Notes under the pieces: model-generated
What the model was told of the DNA's origin: nothing
The model's input: only the letters and a program-made list of their open reading frames with translations
Databases searched by the model: none
From: Sulfurospirillum arsenophilum NBRC 109478
GTDB lineage: Bacteria > Campylobacterota > Campylobacteria > Campylobacterales > Sulfurospirillaceae
NCBI RefSeq assembly: GCF_000813345.1
Contig: NZ_BBQF01000001.1
Coordinates: 806,001 to 870,000 of the forward strand
Direction: 5' to 3'
DNA: 64,000 nucleotides
In this document: positions 43,503 through 51,873 of the stretch, in pieces
Layout of the letters: the number at the start of each line of letters is the position of its first letter
Position numbering within the stretch: the first letter of the stretch is position 1
Position numbers and translations under genes: made by a program

Positions 43503-44330
43503 TTAGAATTTATAACTGAGCGTAGCCATTGTAGCCGTGTTCAAATCTTTTTTTGTTAGTGGACTATCAGCGGCATCAGATAACAATTTATCAGCCGTGA
43601 GCATAACTTTAGCTTCCCAGTTTTTAGTTATCGAATAGAATGTATCAATCGAAACTCCAGCAGATTTCATTCCAGATTTTGCCTCATATTGGTTATAGCC
43701 AGAACGCATTGCTTGTGCTGGAGAAATGCCAAAATAACTTTGCATATGCTCTTCATCCGCCCATGTATTACCCGCGGCAACCTTTAATTTAAGCTGTTCT
43801 GTCAGTGAGAATGTCTTGCTTACCTCTAGTTTTGCCGTTGTGCCATATTCTTTATCTCCCTTTGAGATCTTTCCTGAAAGTTTCATAGGCCCAAAATCAT
43901 ATTCTCCAAGAAGATTGACTACGATTCCAGTATCAATATCGCCCATACCTCGTAGATTTTCTCTATCATCTTTTTCTTTCCTACCAAAAGATGGGCTTAT
44001 TGAAGCACCGATTTTATAGTTTTTCTCATTAATGGGATAACTCCCGATTCCATTCCAATTTGCAAAAATCAAACCGTCTTTATACCTAGCTGAGATGTCA
44101 GGGATAAATACAGCATGGTAATTATCCGAACCTTCATATTTTGCTCTATACATCATGCCACCACCAAGTGTAAAAGCCCAGTTCTCCTCTGCAAATAGCG
44201 CAGAAGTAACCTGATCTGTTTGTATGGGTTCAGGACGATTTGGTATGTCTTTGCCAAAGGCATTGAGCGTAAATATTGCAATAAGTATAGTAAGACTCAT
44301 AAATGAGATTGAACGTGAATTGTATGGCAT
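43503..44330 (-). CDS. MipA/OmpV-family outer-membrane protein
   Basis: A 275-residue beta-barrel with a signal peptide (about 1-26, N-A-F-G-K), the family opening W-A-F-T-L-G-G-G-M-M-Y-R-A-K-Y-E-G-S-D and a C-terminal L-S-Y-K-F strand. MipA/OmpV proteins sit in the outer membrane as scaffolds or small-molecule channels. It is divergent from a NarX-like kinase, which may control it. Confidence 0.88.
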   Translation of the reverse strand: MPYNSRSISFMSLTILIAIFTLNAFGKDIPNRPEPIQTDQVTSALFAEENWAFTLGGGMMYRAKYEGSDNYHAVFIPDISARYKDGLIFANWNGIGSYPINEKNYKIGASISPSFGRKEKDDRENLRGMGDIDTGIVVNLLGEYDFGPMKLSGKISKGDKEYGTTAKLEVSKTFSLTEQLKLKVAAGNTWADEEHMQSYFGISPAQAMRSGYNQYEAKSGMKSAGVSIDTFYSITKNWEAKVMLTADKLLSDAADSPLTKKDLNTATMATLSYKF

Positions 44331-44392
44331 AGTATAGCTCCTTTTAAGTGTGATTTACGTGTTTGGAAATATAGCTGATTATTATATTTTGC

Positions 44393-44458
44393 ACATCGGT
44401 CTAAAGTATGAGATACAACAAATAATGACACATCAGACTTTAGACTGATGTCTTTTTT
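44393..44458. promoter_or_regulatory. Paired CATC-CTAAAG-type operator in divergent region
   Basis: ACATCAG-ACTTTAGA-CTGATGT (44430-44451) is a perfect-armed inverted repeat, and a related imperfect copy lies at 44393-44413. The second is followed by CTTTTTT and also resembles a terminator. The duplication suggests binding sites for the adjacent NarL-type regulator. Confidence 0.5.
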
Positions 44459-44482
44459 ATAAAATTATTTTATAATGAAGGT

Positions 44483-45934
44483 ATGAAAAATTTATTCAAC
44501 TATTATCTGACTTTTATGAATCGTTTGTGGTGTCAGCTTGCGATAAGCTATGCGTTGCTTTCTTTTTTTGCCATCATCTTAATTGCCATAATGCTCAACA
44601 GCATCAACAATTACACTAATTTTCATACAGCCATTACGCTTGAAAATGTTGAAAGGATCATAGACAGTGAAGAGCTTATTGTTACACAAGCCATTCTTGA
44701 TACGAATAACATCGAATGGTTAAACAAAGCTCGCAATAATATCCGTGAAAAATTGATAAACTTGGAGCAAGGGAGTGGTTCTTCAATTTACCGTATTACA
44801 AGCTCTAGCTCTCCAAAGGTGTATATTGAGATAATCGATAAAAATGGTTACCCTTTGATATCGGATTTTGATGATTTTTCAAAAGAAATATCACCCTATC
44901 TTAGCAAAATAAAAAGTCAGGACGCAATAAAAAACAGTGTTATATGGCTAGCAAAAAACGGAGCTATCTTAGCGGATAAGGAACTTATAAAGCATGACAC
45001 TGAAGAACTCATCGGACATTTACGCATTGTGTATATTGCTGAATTTGATCCATGGATACAGTTTAAGAGTGTCATGATTTTTCTGTTTCACATATGGGGT
45101 AAGGTTTTATTGCTTTCGGTGCCGATAGGTATTATCTGTGGACTCATTGCATCTCGTTATGTAACGAAGCAATTGCAAAAAATGAATGAGATTACTGAAA
45201 GCTGGCGGCAAGGTAACTTTCAAAAGAAGATTTCTCTGCCAAATGATGATGTACTGATGCGGCATAGTGAACATCTTAATAACATGGCACGAGATTTGGA
45301 GATGTATCTGAATTTGAAACAAAATCTTGCCATAAGTGATGAGCGAAACCGTCTGGCGCGTGAACTTCACGATACGGTAAAACAGAAGCTCTTTGCTTTG
45401 GGTTTACAGATGGCAACCATCAAGACCAAGTCTGCCGCAATGGAAGTTGCTGGTGAACATATCTTTGAGGCAGAAGCTATCACTCGCGAAGCACAGCATG
45501 ATCTCATGGAAATTATCACGCAACTGCACCCCATAGAAGGCAATAACACTTCATTATTTGAACGTATCGTTATGATTGCTGAAGATTTCAAGCGCCGTTT
45601 TGGCATAAGCATAGAACTAAAGTATTCTGAATTTCTCCAGTGTAATACGTATACGGAGCATCATATTTTACGCATTGTTCAAGAATCGCTAATCAATGCA
45701 GTGCGCCATGGTAAGGCGTCTAAGATCGTGATTGCAAGTGAAAGACACTCCGAGACTATTACCCTTACGATCATCGATAACGGAGTAGGCTTTATGACTG
45801 AGCAAAAAACAGGAGGACTTGGGCTTATTTCCATGCACGAGCGCGTACAAGAACTGATAGATGGAACATTTGACATTAAAAGCACCGTAGGTGTGGGAAC
45901 TCAAATCACCCTTTCATGGAGAAATGAATCATGA
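44483..45934 (+). CDS. NarX-like sensor histidine kinase (HisKA_3 type)
   Basis: A 483-residue membrane kinase. Helices near 17-38 and 192-215 enclose a periplasmic sensor of about 150 residues, then HAMP, and a HisKA_3 dimerisation region with E-R-N-R-L-A-R-E-L-H-D-T-V-K-Q-K, where H is the phosphorylated residue. ATPase motifs N-A-V-R-H-G, D-N-G-V-G-F and G-G-L-G-L are present. It overlaps the regulator gene by four bases. The sensor differs from NarX, so nitrate is not implied. Confidence 0.92.
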   Translation: MKNLFNYYLTFMNRLWCQLAISYALLSFFAIILIAIMLNSINNYTNFHTAITLENVERIIDSEELIVTQAILDTNNIEWLNKARNNIREKLINLEQGSGSSIYRITSSSSPKVYIEIIDKNGYPLISDFDDFSKEISPYLSKIKSQDAIKNSVIWLAKNGAILADKELIKHDTEELIGHLRIVYIAEFDPWIQFKSVMIFLFHIWGKVLLLSVPIGIICGLIASRYVTKQLQKMNEITESWRQGNFQKKISLPNDDVLMRHSEHLNNMARDLEMYLNLKQNLAISDERNRLARELHDTVKQKLFALGLQMATIKTKSAAMEVAGEHIFEAEAITREAQHDLMEIITQLHPIEGNNTSLFERIVMIAEDFKRRFGISIELKYSEFLQCNTYTEHHILRIVQESLINAVRHGKASKIVIASERHSETITLTIIDNGVGFMTEQKTGGLGLISMHERVQELIDGTFDIKSTVGVGTQITLSWRNES

Positions 45935-46578
45935 CTGAAAAAATTACACTTATTCTTGCTGATGACCATGCAATGGTTCGCAAAGGGCTAACAGCTTTTC
46001 TTTCCACTGCTGAGGATATTCAAGTGATGGCTGTTGTGGAATCTGGTATGGAAGCTGTGAGTGCTGCGATGCAATATGCACCTGATGTTGTATTGCTTGA
46101 CCTATTTATGCCAGATAAACCAGCCGTTGATACGATACGGCAGATTAAAAAAGTGAGTCCTCGTAGCCAGATTATCATGGTAACTTCACATGAAGGCGAT
46201 GAATACGTGGTGCCAACAACACAAGCAGGAGCTATTTCTTATATACTCAAAGATACAACACCAGAAGACCTTATTTGTACCGTGCGGAAAGCGGCACGCG
46301 GAGAAAGTATCATAAGTCCGCGTGTAGCAAAAGCACTCGAAAAAGTTGTTGCAACAAAAATGGAAGATGAACAGTTCCATGAGGATTTAACAAGTCGCGA
46401 AATGGAAGTGTTGCATTATATTGCAGAAGGATCGTCGAATATGGATATTGCAACGCATCTGAATATTTCAGAAAAAACTGTAAAATCGCATGTCAGCAAT
46501 ATCCTAAGTAAACTCTATTTAACGGATCGAACCAAAGTTGCGGTATATGCATGGCGTCAGGGGCTTGTAAAGAGATAA
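45931..46578 (+). CDS. NarL/FixJ-type response regulator
   Basis: A 215-residue protein. Its receiver has A-D-D-H at 10-13, D-V-V-L-L-D-L-F-M-P with the phosphoacceptor near 55, and K near 105 (I-L-K-D). The C-terminal LuxR-type helix-turn-helix has L-T-S-R-E-M-E-V-L and I-S-E-K-T-V-K-S-H-V. Expected targets are the flanking MipA and alkylsulfatase-like genes, as these four genes alone fill the repeat-bounded segment. Confidence 0.93.
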   Translation: MTEKITLILADDHAMVRKGLTAFLSTAEDIQVMAVVESGMEAVSAAMQYAPDVVLLDLFMPDKPAVDTIRQIKKVSPRSQIIMVTSHEGDEYVVPTTQAGAISYILKDTTPEDLICTVRKAARGESIISPRVAKALEKVVATKMEDEQFHEDLTSREMEVLHYIAEGSSNMDIATHLNISEKTVKSHVSNILSKLYLTDRTKVAVYAWRQGLVKR

Positions 46579-46614
46579 GATAGATTTTATCTTACCCCTT
46601 TACAAATGTCACGC

Positions 46615-47961
46615 TTAATCAGCCAATAACTCTTTAGCATAAGCAAAGTAATAATGACGTCCATTTGCACTGGTTTCTTTGTTCGCTAAGATGATAAGAC
46701 CTTGGGCTTTATGCTGTTTAACAGCCTTATTGTTGCTCTCTACTGCTAAAATAATATCTGCTAATTCAATAGCCCATTGTGCATCTTTTTTCTTCAAAGC
46801 GTCTTGTATTGCAACAATCACAGCTTTTTTCCCACCCATAAGTGCGAGGGTTTTTTGGGCATGCTCTTTTGCTGGTAAAGGATGTATTTTTGTTGGGTTT
46901 CCATCAAACCACCCAATGTAGCCAGTAAATATACCCCTGATAGTCCACTCAACCGTTCCATAATATTCACCAAGGTAAGGAAGTTTAGCCCATTTTTCGG
47001 GCAATTTAACCACTTCAGCGACTTGGTCTATACTCAAACCTTGATTGATAGATTTGAGTGTTTCGTTAAAGACAAACTCAATAGCATCATGGTAATTGGT
47101 GAGAATTTCTTTAACATTAGACTCTCCCATAAGTGGACGCGTATGCCCTGGTAAGACGTACTTGGCATTATACGAGAGCATTTTTTCTAACGTATCAATC
47201 CATGCACTTATATCACGATATTGTCCTCCACGAATGGGAGAAATATTTGGCCAGCAACCATAATAATTATCGCCACTGAAAAGAACTTTGTAGGAAGGTA
47301 ACCAAATCAGTAAATGATCATCTGTCTCACCAAGAACGCCATTTAGTTCAAAAGTAACACCATCAATTTCACGTACTACTTTTCGCTCAGTAATGATAGT
47401 AGTTGGTGCAACAAAAAGTTGTCTATCTCCTTGTTTCGTGGTGATGCCTTCACGGATGCCAATGCCCTGAGAGAGCGCTTCTTCATCGCTTAACTGATAG
47501 CCATGTTGCCTGATGCTTCGTAGATCAAAGACCTCTTTTAATGCATTCATTTTCCCTAAAATAGGTTTTATAGGTGCTGATGCAATAATTTCTGGCTGAG
47601 TATCCATAAAAACCCCAGCTCCTCCACGATGATCGGGATGCCCATGGGTATAAATGATCGTTTTTACAGGCTTATTGGTATGCTCTGCAATAATTTTCTT
47701 CAACATCATCGCTCTTGATTCCGAATCAAGTGTATCAATTAAAATAACCGATGTATCACCAATGATAAAGCTTGCATTACTATGTGCATATCCCATGACA
47801 TGATAGACTTTATTTGGGATGATCTCTGTGACTTGCTTTGGATAGGCTGTCGATGAAAACGCTTTTAAGGATTGTTCATCGACAGTATTTTTGATTGATT
47901 CGGATGCTGCAAACAGACTACTAGCCATAATGGCTAAAGTGCATAAGAGAGCATATTTCAT
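46615..47961 (-). CDS. Secreted metallo-beta-lactamase-fold hydrolase, alkylsulfatase-like
   Basis: A 448-residue protein with a signal peptide (about 1-19, S-L-F-A-A). The MBL zinc motif reads T-H-G-H-P-D-H-R-G-G-A-G near 105-116, with further ligands in S-G-D-N-Y and L-P-G-H-T. From about residue 285 an alkylsulfatase-type dimerisation region is seen (Y-Y-G-T-V-E-W ... Y-I-G-W-F-D-G-N-P-T). Family members cleave alkyl sulfate esters. The sulfate-binding C-terminal SCP2 domain of SdsA is missing, so the substrate may differ. Confidence 0.83.
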   Translation of the reverse strand: MKYALLCTLAIMASSLFAASESIKNTVDEQSLKAFSSTAYPKQVTEIIPNKVYHVMGYAHSNASFIIGDTSVILIDTLDSESRAMMLKKIIAEHTNKPVKTIIYTHGHPDHRGGAGVFMDTQPEIIASAPIKPILGKMNALKEVFDLRSIRQHGYQLSDEEALSQGIGIREGITTKQGDRQLFVAPTTIITERKVVREIDGVTFELNGVLGETDDHLLIWLPSYKVLFSGDNYYGCWPNISPIRGGQYRDISAWIDTLEKMLSYNAKYVLPGHTRPLMGESNVKEILTNYHDAIEFVFNETLKSINQGLSIDQVAEVVKLPEKWAKLPYLGEYYGTVEWTIRGIFTGYIGWFDGNPTKIHPLPAKEHAQKTLALMGGKKAVIVAIQDALKKKDAQWAIELADIILAVESNNKAVKQHKAQGLIILANKETSANGRHYYFAYAKELLAD

Positions 47962-48026
47962 ATCTTTACCTTTTAGATATTTAGTGTTAAGTGTATTCTA
48001 GCCTGCCCACTTTTTCTCATAAGGGG

Positions 48027-48056
48027 TTAAAAAAGCTCTTTGAGCGTTAATTGAAC
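48027..48056. repeat. 30-bp direct repeat, right copy
   Basis: The 3' end of the quinone reductase gene; identical to 43438-43467. The two copies are 4,589 bp apart and bound the MipA/kinase/regulator/hydrolase segment. Confidence 0.9.
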
Positions 48057-48611
48057 AGTTTTAAGCATCTCTTTACGCATCGCATCATCACTCGTAGAAA
48101 TTCCTCCAAAGAAGAGATGATCTAGTGTTTTAGCACCACAAAACCCAAAAATTCCCTCATCAGTTGTTTGCTTTAGACTTTTTGTCATTCCTGACGCATC
48201 ATAGTACGCATTTGGCGTGCCTTGCGTGGTAATCATAAGAGCTTTTTTATCTGAAAGTAATCCTTCGACAGTACCTTCTTTGGTGTATTGGTAAGCAAAA
48301 CCGTACGCAAAAACACGATCAATATAGCCTTTTAAAATTGCAGGCATCCCCGTCCACCAAAGAGGGTAGATGAGGGTGATGGCATCGGCATTTTTGATGT
48401 ACGCTTGTTCGGTTTCAATATCGTCTGGCGTATTACCACTGCGTAATTCTTTAAAATCTAGAGGGCAAAGAACAGGGTTAAATCCAAGTGCATAGAGGTC
48501 TCTCACCACAACGCTGTGTCCTTTGCTCTCAAGCGAACTGATCGCATTTTCTAAAATGGCATGATTGAAGCTATCCTCAAAGGGATGAGCATAAACGATA
48601 AGATGATTCAT
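48027..48611 (-). CDS. Flavodoxin-fold NAD(P)H:quinone oxidoreductase
   Basis: A 194-residue flavoprotein of the NQO1/MdaB family: Y-A-H-P near 7-10, then Y-P-L-W-W-T-G-M-P-A-I-L-K-G-Y-I near 100 and T-Q-G-T-P near 132. It reduces quinones by two electrons, limiting redox cycling. It follows a MarR gene by 47 bases in the same direction, and GTTAGATA lies in the gap, resembling half of the MarR operator. AAGGAG precedes the start. Its 3' end forms one copy of the 30-bp repeat. Confidence 0.9.
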   Translation of the reverse strand: MNHLIVYAHPFEDSFNHAILENAISSLESKGHSVVVRDLYALGFNPVLCPLDFKELRSGNTPDDIETEQAYIKNADAITLIYPLWWTGMPAILKGYIDRVFAYGFAYQYTKEGTVEGLLSDKKALMITTQGTPNAYYDASGMTKSLKQTTDEGIFGFCGAKTLDHLFFGGISTSDDAMRKEMLKTVQLTLKELF

Positions 48612-48658
48612 AATAACTCCTTTTAGTTTTATATCTAACTATTTTTGGTTTAAAAAAA

Positions 48659-49084
48659 CTACTTCAGATTGTGCATGATCTTTTCCAAAATAGGATCGAC
48701 CACATTCATCTGCTCTTCTGAAATCCCTTGAAAAATTTTAGTGTTCAGACTTTGCGAAATCTCTTGAAAATCTTTCTCAAACGCCTTGCCTTGTTCGGTT
48801 AAACGAATGTAGGTTACGCGGCTATCTGTGTCACTTTTCTCTTTGAGCACATAGCCTAAAGTAACCAGTTTATCGACCAGTACAGTGATAGTTGGTTTGC
48901 TACGATGGATTTTTTCCGCAAGCTCTTTCATTGTAATATTCTCATGACTGTAAAGAAATGACAATATACCGCCATGTGATGGCACGATGCCATAGATGCC
49001 TCGTTTTTCAAGTTCTTGAATAATGAAGCGATGGGCTTTGTCTGAAATTCTGCTGATGCGTGCAATAGTAATTCTAGGTTTCAT
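48659..49084 (-). CDS. MarR-family regulator, probably translated from a leaderless mRNA
   Basis: A 141-residue winged-helix protein with T-M-K-E-L-A-E-K-I-H-R-S-K-P-T-I-T near residue 50 and the wing D-S-R-V-T-Y-I-R-L-T. The ATG at 49084 has no ribosome site, but lies seven bases after a consensus TATAAT, so transcription would begin at or next to the start codon. The longer frame from TTG 49120 starts inside the -35 box and is rejected. It probably represses itself and the quinone reductase. Confidence 0.87.
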   Translation of the reverse strand: MKPRITIARISRISDKAHRFIIQELEKRGIYGIVPSHGGILSFLYSHENITMKELAEKIHRSKPTITVLVDKLVTLGYVLKEKSDTDSRVTYIRLTEQGKAFEKDFQEISQSLNTKIFQGISEEQMNVVDPILEKIMHNLK

Positions 49085-49090
49085 GAGGAG

Positions 49091-49120
49091 TATTATAGTT
49101 AGATGTCTAACAAAAGTCAA
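49091..49120 (-). promoter_or_regulatory. marR promoter with operator in the spacer
   Basis: On the minus strand, TTGACT, 17 bases, TATAAT. The spacer contains GTTAGA-CA-TCTAAC, a perfect inverted repeat between the -35 and -10 boxes, the expected place for an autoregulating MarR dimer. Confidence 0.8.
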
Positions 49121-49135
49121 GAGGAAAAAAGAAAT

Positions 49136-49161
49136 TTAGGGCTTTACATGTAAAGCCCTAA
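49136..49161. terminator. Perfect 26-base palindrome terminator after yebC
   Basis: TTAGGGC and GCCCTAA extend TTTACATGTAAA (49143-49154) to a perfect 26-base palindrome, three bases beyond the yebC stop and upstream of the marR promoter. Confidence 0.8.
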
Positions 49162-49164
49162 GGA

Positions 49165-49875
49165 TTAACCGATGTTGGTATAAACGGCTTGAACGTCGTC
49201 GTCGTCTTCGATTTTTTCGATGATTTTATCTACATCAACCATTTGCTCTTCGCTAAATGTTACAGGATTATTGGCGATGCGCTCTAAGTTAGCTTTAGTC
49301 AGAGTAATGCCAAGGCGATCAAACGCTGCATTGAGCGTTCCAAAGTTAGTGTAGTCTGCATAGACAAGCACTATGCCTTCTTCTTCCTCGATCTCTTCAA
49401 GTCCAGCGTCGATGAGTTCAAGTTCTAACTCTTCGATGTCCATGTCCGCAGTCTTTGCAAACTCAAAAACGGCTTTACGAGAGAACATAAATTCGAGTGA
49501 GCCATTGTTAACCATCTCGCCGCCCGCTTTTTTAAACGCACTTTTGATGTTCGCTACTGTTCGTGTGTTATTATCGGTTGCGCATTCCACAAAAAAGAGT
49601 GAACCATGAGGCCCTTTGCCTTCAAAGGTGACTTCACTTAGGGTTTGAGCATCTTTGCCAAGGGCTCGCTTAATGGCCGCATCGATGTTGTCTTTAGGCA
49701 TATTCTCAGCTTTGGCATTGAGGATCGCTGTACGGAGTTTTGCATTACTCTCAGGGTCTCCACCGCCTTCTTTCGCTGCCATCATAATCGTTCGGCCAAG
49801 TCTTGGAAATACGCGTGACATATTTCCCCATCGTTTCATTTTTGATGCTTTTCGGTATTCAAACGCTCTTCCCAT
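49165..49875 (-). CDS. yebC: YebC/PmpR-family protein
   Basis: A 236-residue protein beginning [16 protein letters not shown], the standard YebC start; the frame could open nine bases earlier but ATG 49875 has AAGGAA ten bases upstream. Other marks are [10 protein letters not shown] and Y-E/F-G-x-G-P-H-G. The family acts in translation of difficult stretches and in some bacteria as a transcription factor. It has normal length and stands alone. Confidence 0.94.
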   Translation of the reverse strand: MGRAFEYRKASKMKRWGNMSRVFPRLGRTIMMAAKEGGGDPESNAKLRTAILNAKAENMPKDNIDAAIKRALGKDAQTLSEVTFEGKGPHGSLFFVECATDNNTRTVANIKSAFKKAGGEMVNNGSLEFMFSRKAVFEFAKTADMDIEELELELIDAGLEEIEEEEGIVLVYADYTNFGTLNAAFDRLGITLTKANLERIANNPVTFSEEQMVDVDKIIEKIEDDDDVQAVYTNIG

Positions 49876-49994
49876 AGGGGTCAATTCCTTGTTGTAATGT
49901 TCTTAATAGTGCACTATTATAGCTTGTTTATACCTTGTTTAAAATAAGAGTTTTTTCTATAATTCCAAGAACGTTCGCAAATTCAAAGGATAAT

Positions 49995-50594
49995 ATGATG
50001 GAAAATCTCAAAAAAATCTATAAAAAACATGGCTTTGAGCTGATTTGCGTTCCTACGCAAGAAGAAGCTCTCAGCGTTGCTATGAGTTTCATTAAACCAC
50101 ATATGAGCATAGGTCTTGGTGGCTCAACGACAGTTAAAGAAATAGGACTTTATGATTATGTTACTTCTCGTAAAGACATTACACTTTTTAATCAGTACGA
50201 AGCAGGCATTAGCATGGAAGAAAATAGCGAGCGTAGGCATAAAGGCATTCTTGCGGATCTTTACATCACCAGTACGAATGCACTCACTAAAAATGGCGAA
50301 CTTGTCAATGCCGATGGCAGTGGAAACAGAGTAGCTGCGCAGATATTTGGACCTAAAAAAGTACTCATCATTGCAGGCATTAACAAACTCGTTGAAAACG
50401 TGGAAGAGGGCTTTAAACGCATACACGATGTGGCAAGTCCTAAGAACATTGAGCGCATGAATAACCTTGCGATTAGTTTGGGCAAAGAACCACGTCATAA
50501 CATGAGCAATATTGGTAAAAAATTCTCGTATATTAATGGTGATGATGAAGGTCGTACGACGATTATTTTAGTCGATGAGGTGCTTGGTTATTAA
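49995..50594 (+). CDS. LUD-domain protein (LutC/YkgG-like)
   Basis: A 199-residue protein with G-L-G-G-S-T-T-V-K-E-I-G near 40 and G-N-R-V-A-A-Q-I-F-G-P-K-K-V near 113, typical of the LUD domain of lactate-utilisation protein C and its stand-alone relatives. Lactate oxidation partners LutA and LutB are not present here, so the role is open. Start is ATG 49995 or 49998, with AAAGGA upstream; the open frame from 49935 is too long. Confidence 0.8.
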   Translation: MMENLKKIYKKHGFELICVPTQEEALSVAMSFIKPHMSIGLGGSTTVKEIGLYDYVTSRKDITLFNQYEAGISMEENSERRHKGILADLYITSTNALTKNGELVNADGSGNRVAAQIFGPKKVLIIAGINKLVENVEEGFKRIHDVASPKNIERMNNLAISLGKEPRHNMSNIGKKFSYINGDDEGRTTIILVDEVLGY

Positions 50595-50614
50595 GATGTT
50601 TCTATACGAAGCAT

Positions 50615-50752
50615 TTTACATGTAAACAGCTAAAGGTGTGACATTTTTAGATTTTCCAAGGAAATTTGCATTAAAGTAGAATTATAAGAAGCTTGTTGTT
50701 AAGTGAACACTAGAATAAAACGCAACAACAAGCTTTTGTTTTTACATGTAAA
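50615..50752. repeat. Two TTTACATGTAAA copies in the 179-base gap before the TRAP operon
   Basis: Exact copies at 50615-50626 (after the LUD gene) and 50741-50752 (22 bases before the TAXI gene start, probably in the transcript leader). Between them an inverted pair AGCTTGTTGTT / AACAACAAGCTT (about 50691-50734) can form a hairpin followed by TTGTTTTT, a further terminator. Confidence 0.75.
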
Positions 50753-50773
50753 TTACTTAATAAGGAGCAATCT

Positions 50774-51715
50774 ATGAAAAAATCACTTTTAGTGGGTGCT
50801 GTGGCAGTGTGTCTTGGGGCATCGCTTTACGCGGCAGAGTTTATCAATGTTCTCACCGGTGGAACAAGCGGTATTTACTATCCTCTAGGCGTTGCGCTTT
50901 CGCAAATGTATGCCAAAGCGATTCCTGATTCTAAAACTGCGGTTCAAGCGACCAAAGCCAGTGTTGAAAACCTCAATCTGCTTCAAGCCGGACGTGGTGA
51001 AGCGGCGATTTCTTTGGGCGATTCACTTTCCGATGCGTATAAAGGCAATGCGGAAGCAGGCTTTAAAGCTCCTCTTTCTAAACTTCGCACCATTTCAGCG
51101 CTTTATCCAAACTACATTCACTTTGTTGCCGCAGCCGATTCTGGCATCAAGTCATTTGCTGACATCAAAGGTAAGCGTATCTCTGTAGGTGCTCCAAAAT
51201 CAGGAACGGAGCTGAACTCAAGAGCCATTCTCGCAGCAGCAGGGCTGAGTTACAAAGACTTCTCTAAAGTTGAGTATCTCTCTTATGCCGAGTCTGTAGA
51301 GCTTATGAAAAACAGACAGCTTGATGTCACATTGCTTTCATCGGGAGCTGGTGTTGCTGCGCTTCGCGATCTTGCGACCTCTCAAAAAGTGGTTTTCTTG
51401 ACTATTCCTGAAGAGATTGTCAAAAAAATTGACGATCCTGCATACCAAGTAGGCATCATTCCTGCCAACACGTATGAAGGTCAAACGAGCGACGTTAAGA
51501 CCGTTTCTGTTCAAAACTTCCTTGTAACCCATTCTGGTGTATCAGAACAAACGGTATATACTATGACCAAAACAATGTTTGAAAACCTAGACCAAATGGT
51601 TGCTGCACACGCTGCAGCGAAGGGTATTAGCCTTGCAAATGCAGCGAAAAATCCTCCAGCACCATTGCATCCAGGAGCTGAAAAATACTACAAAGAGATG
51701 GGTATTATTAAATAG
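50774..51715 (+). CDS. TAXI-type TRAP transporter solute-binding protein
   Basis: A 313-residue periplasmic protein with a signal peptide (about 1-20, L-Y-A-A). The mature start F-I-N-V-L-T-G-G-T-S-G-I-Y-Y-P-L-G is the TAXI family hallmark. It captures a dicarboxylate or amino-acid-like ligand for the permease encoded next. The start has AAGGAG. Confidence 0.94.
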   Translation: MKKSLLVGAVAVCLGASLYAAEFINVLTGGTSGIYYPLGVALSQMYAKAIPDSKTAVQATKASVENLNLLQAGRGEAAISLGDSLSDAYKGNAEAGFKAPLSKLRTISALYPNYIHFVAAADSGIKSFADIKGKRISVGAPKSGTELNSRAILAAAGLSYKDFSKVEYLSYAESVELMKNRQLDVTLLSSGAGVAALRDLATSQKVVFLTIPEEIVKKIDDPAYQVGIIPANTYEGQTSDVKTVSVQNFLVTHSGVSEQTVYTMTKTMFENLDQMVAAHAAAKGISLANAAKNPPAPLHPGAEKYYKEMGIIK

Positions 51716-51873
51716 ACTTCTTACAAAACCAAATTTGTAAGAAGTCAAGCACCAAGGGTGTGTGGGTATTCTGCCTAAGAAAACCCAGTGTTAACGTAGT
51801 TTTTGAAGCTTTGCTTTAAAAACGTGTTCAGAGTTCTGGAAGAACTTTAATAAAAACAGTTGAAGGAATAAGT

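Noticed and set aside
44483-46578. True NarXL nitrate sensing.
   Set aside because: Only the kinase and regulator architecture match; the sensor lacks a visible P-box-like nitrate motif and the genes lie in a separate repeat-bounded segment far from nap.
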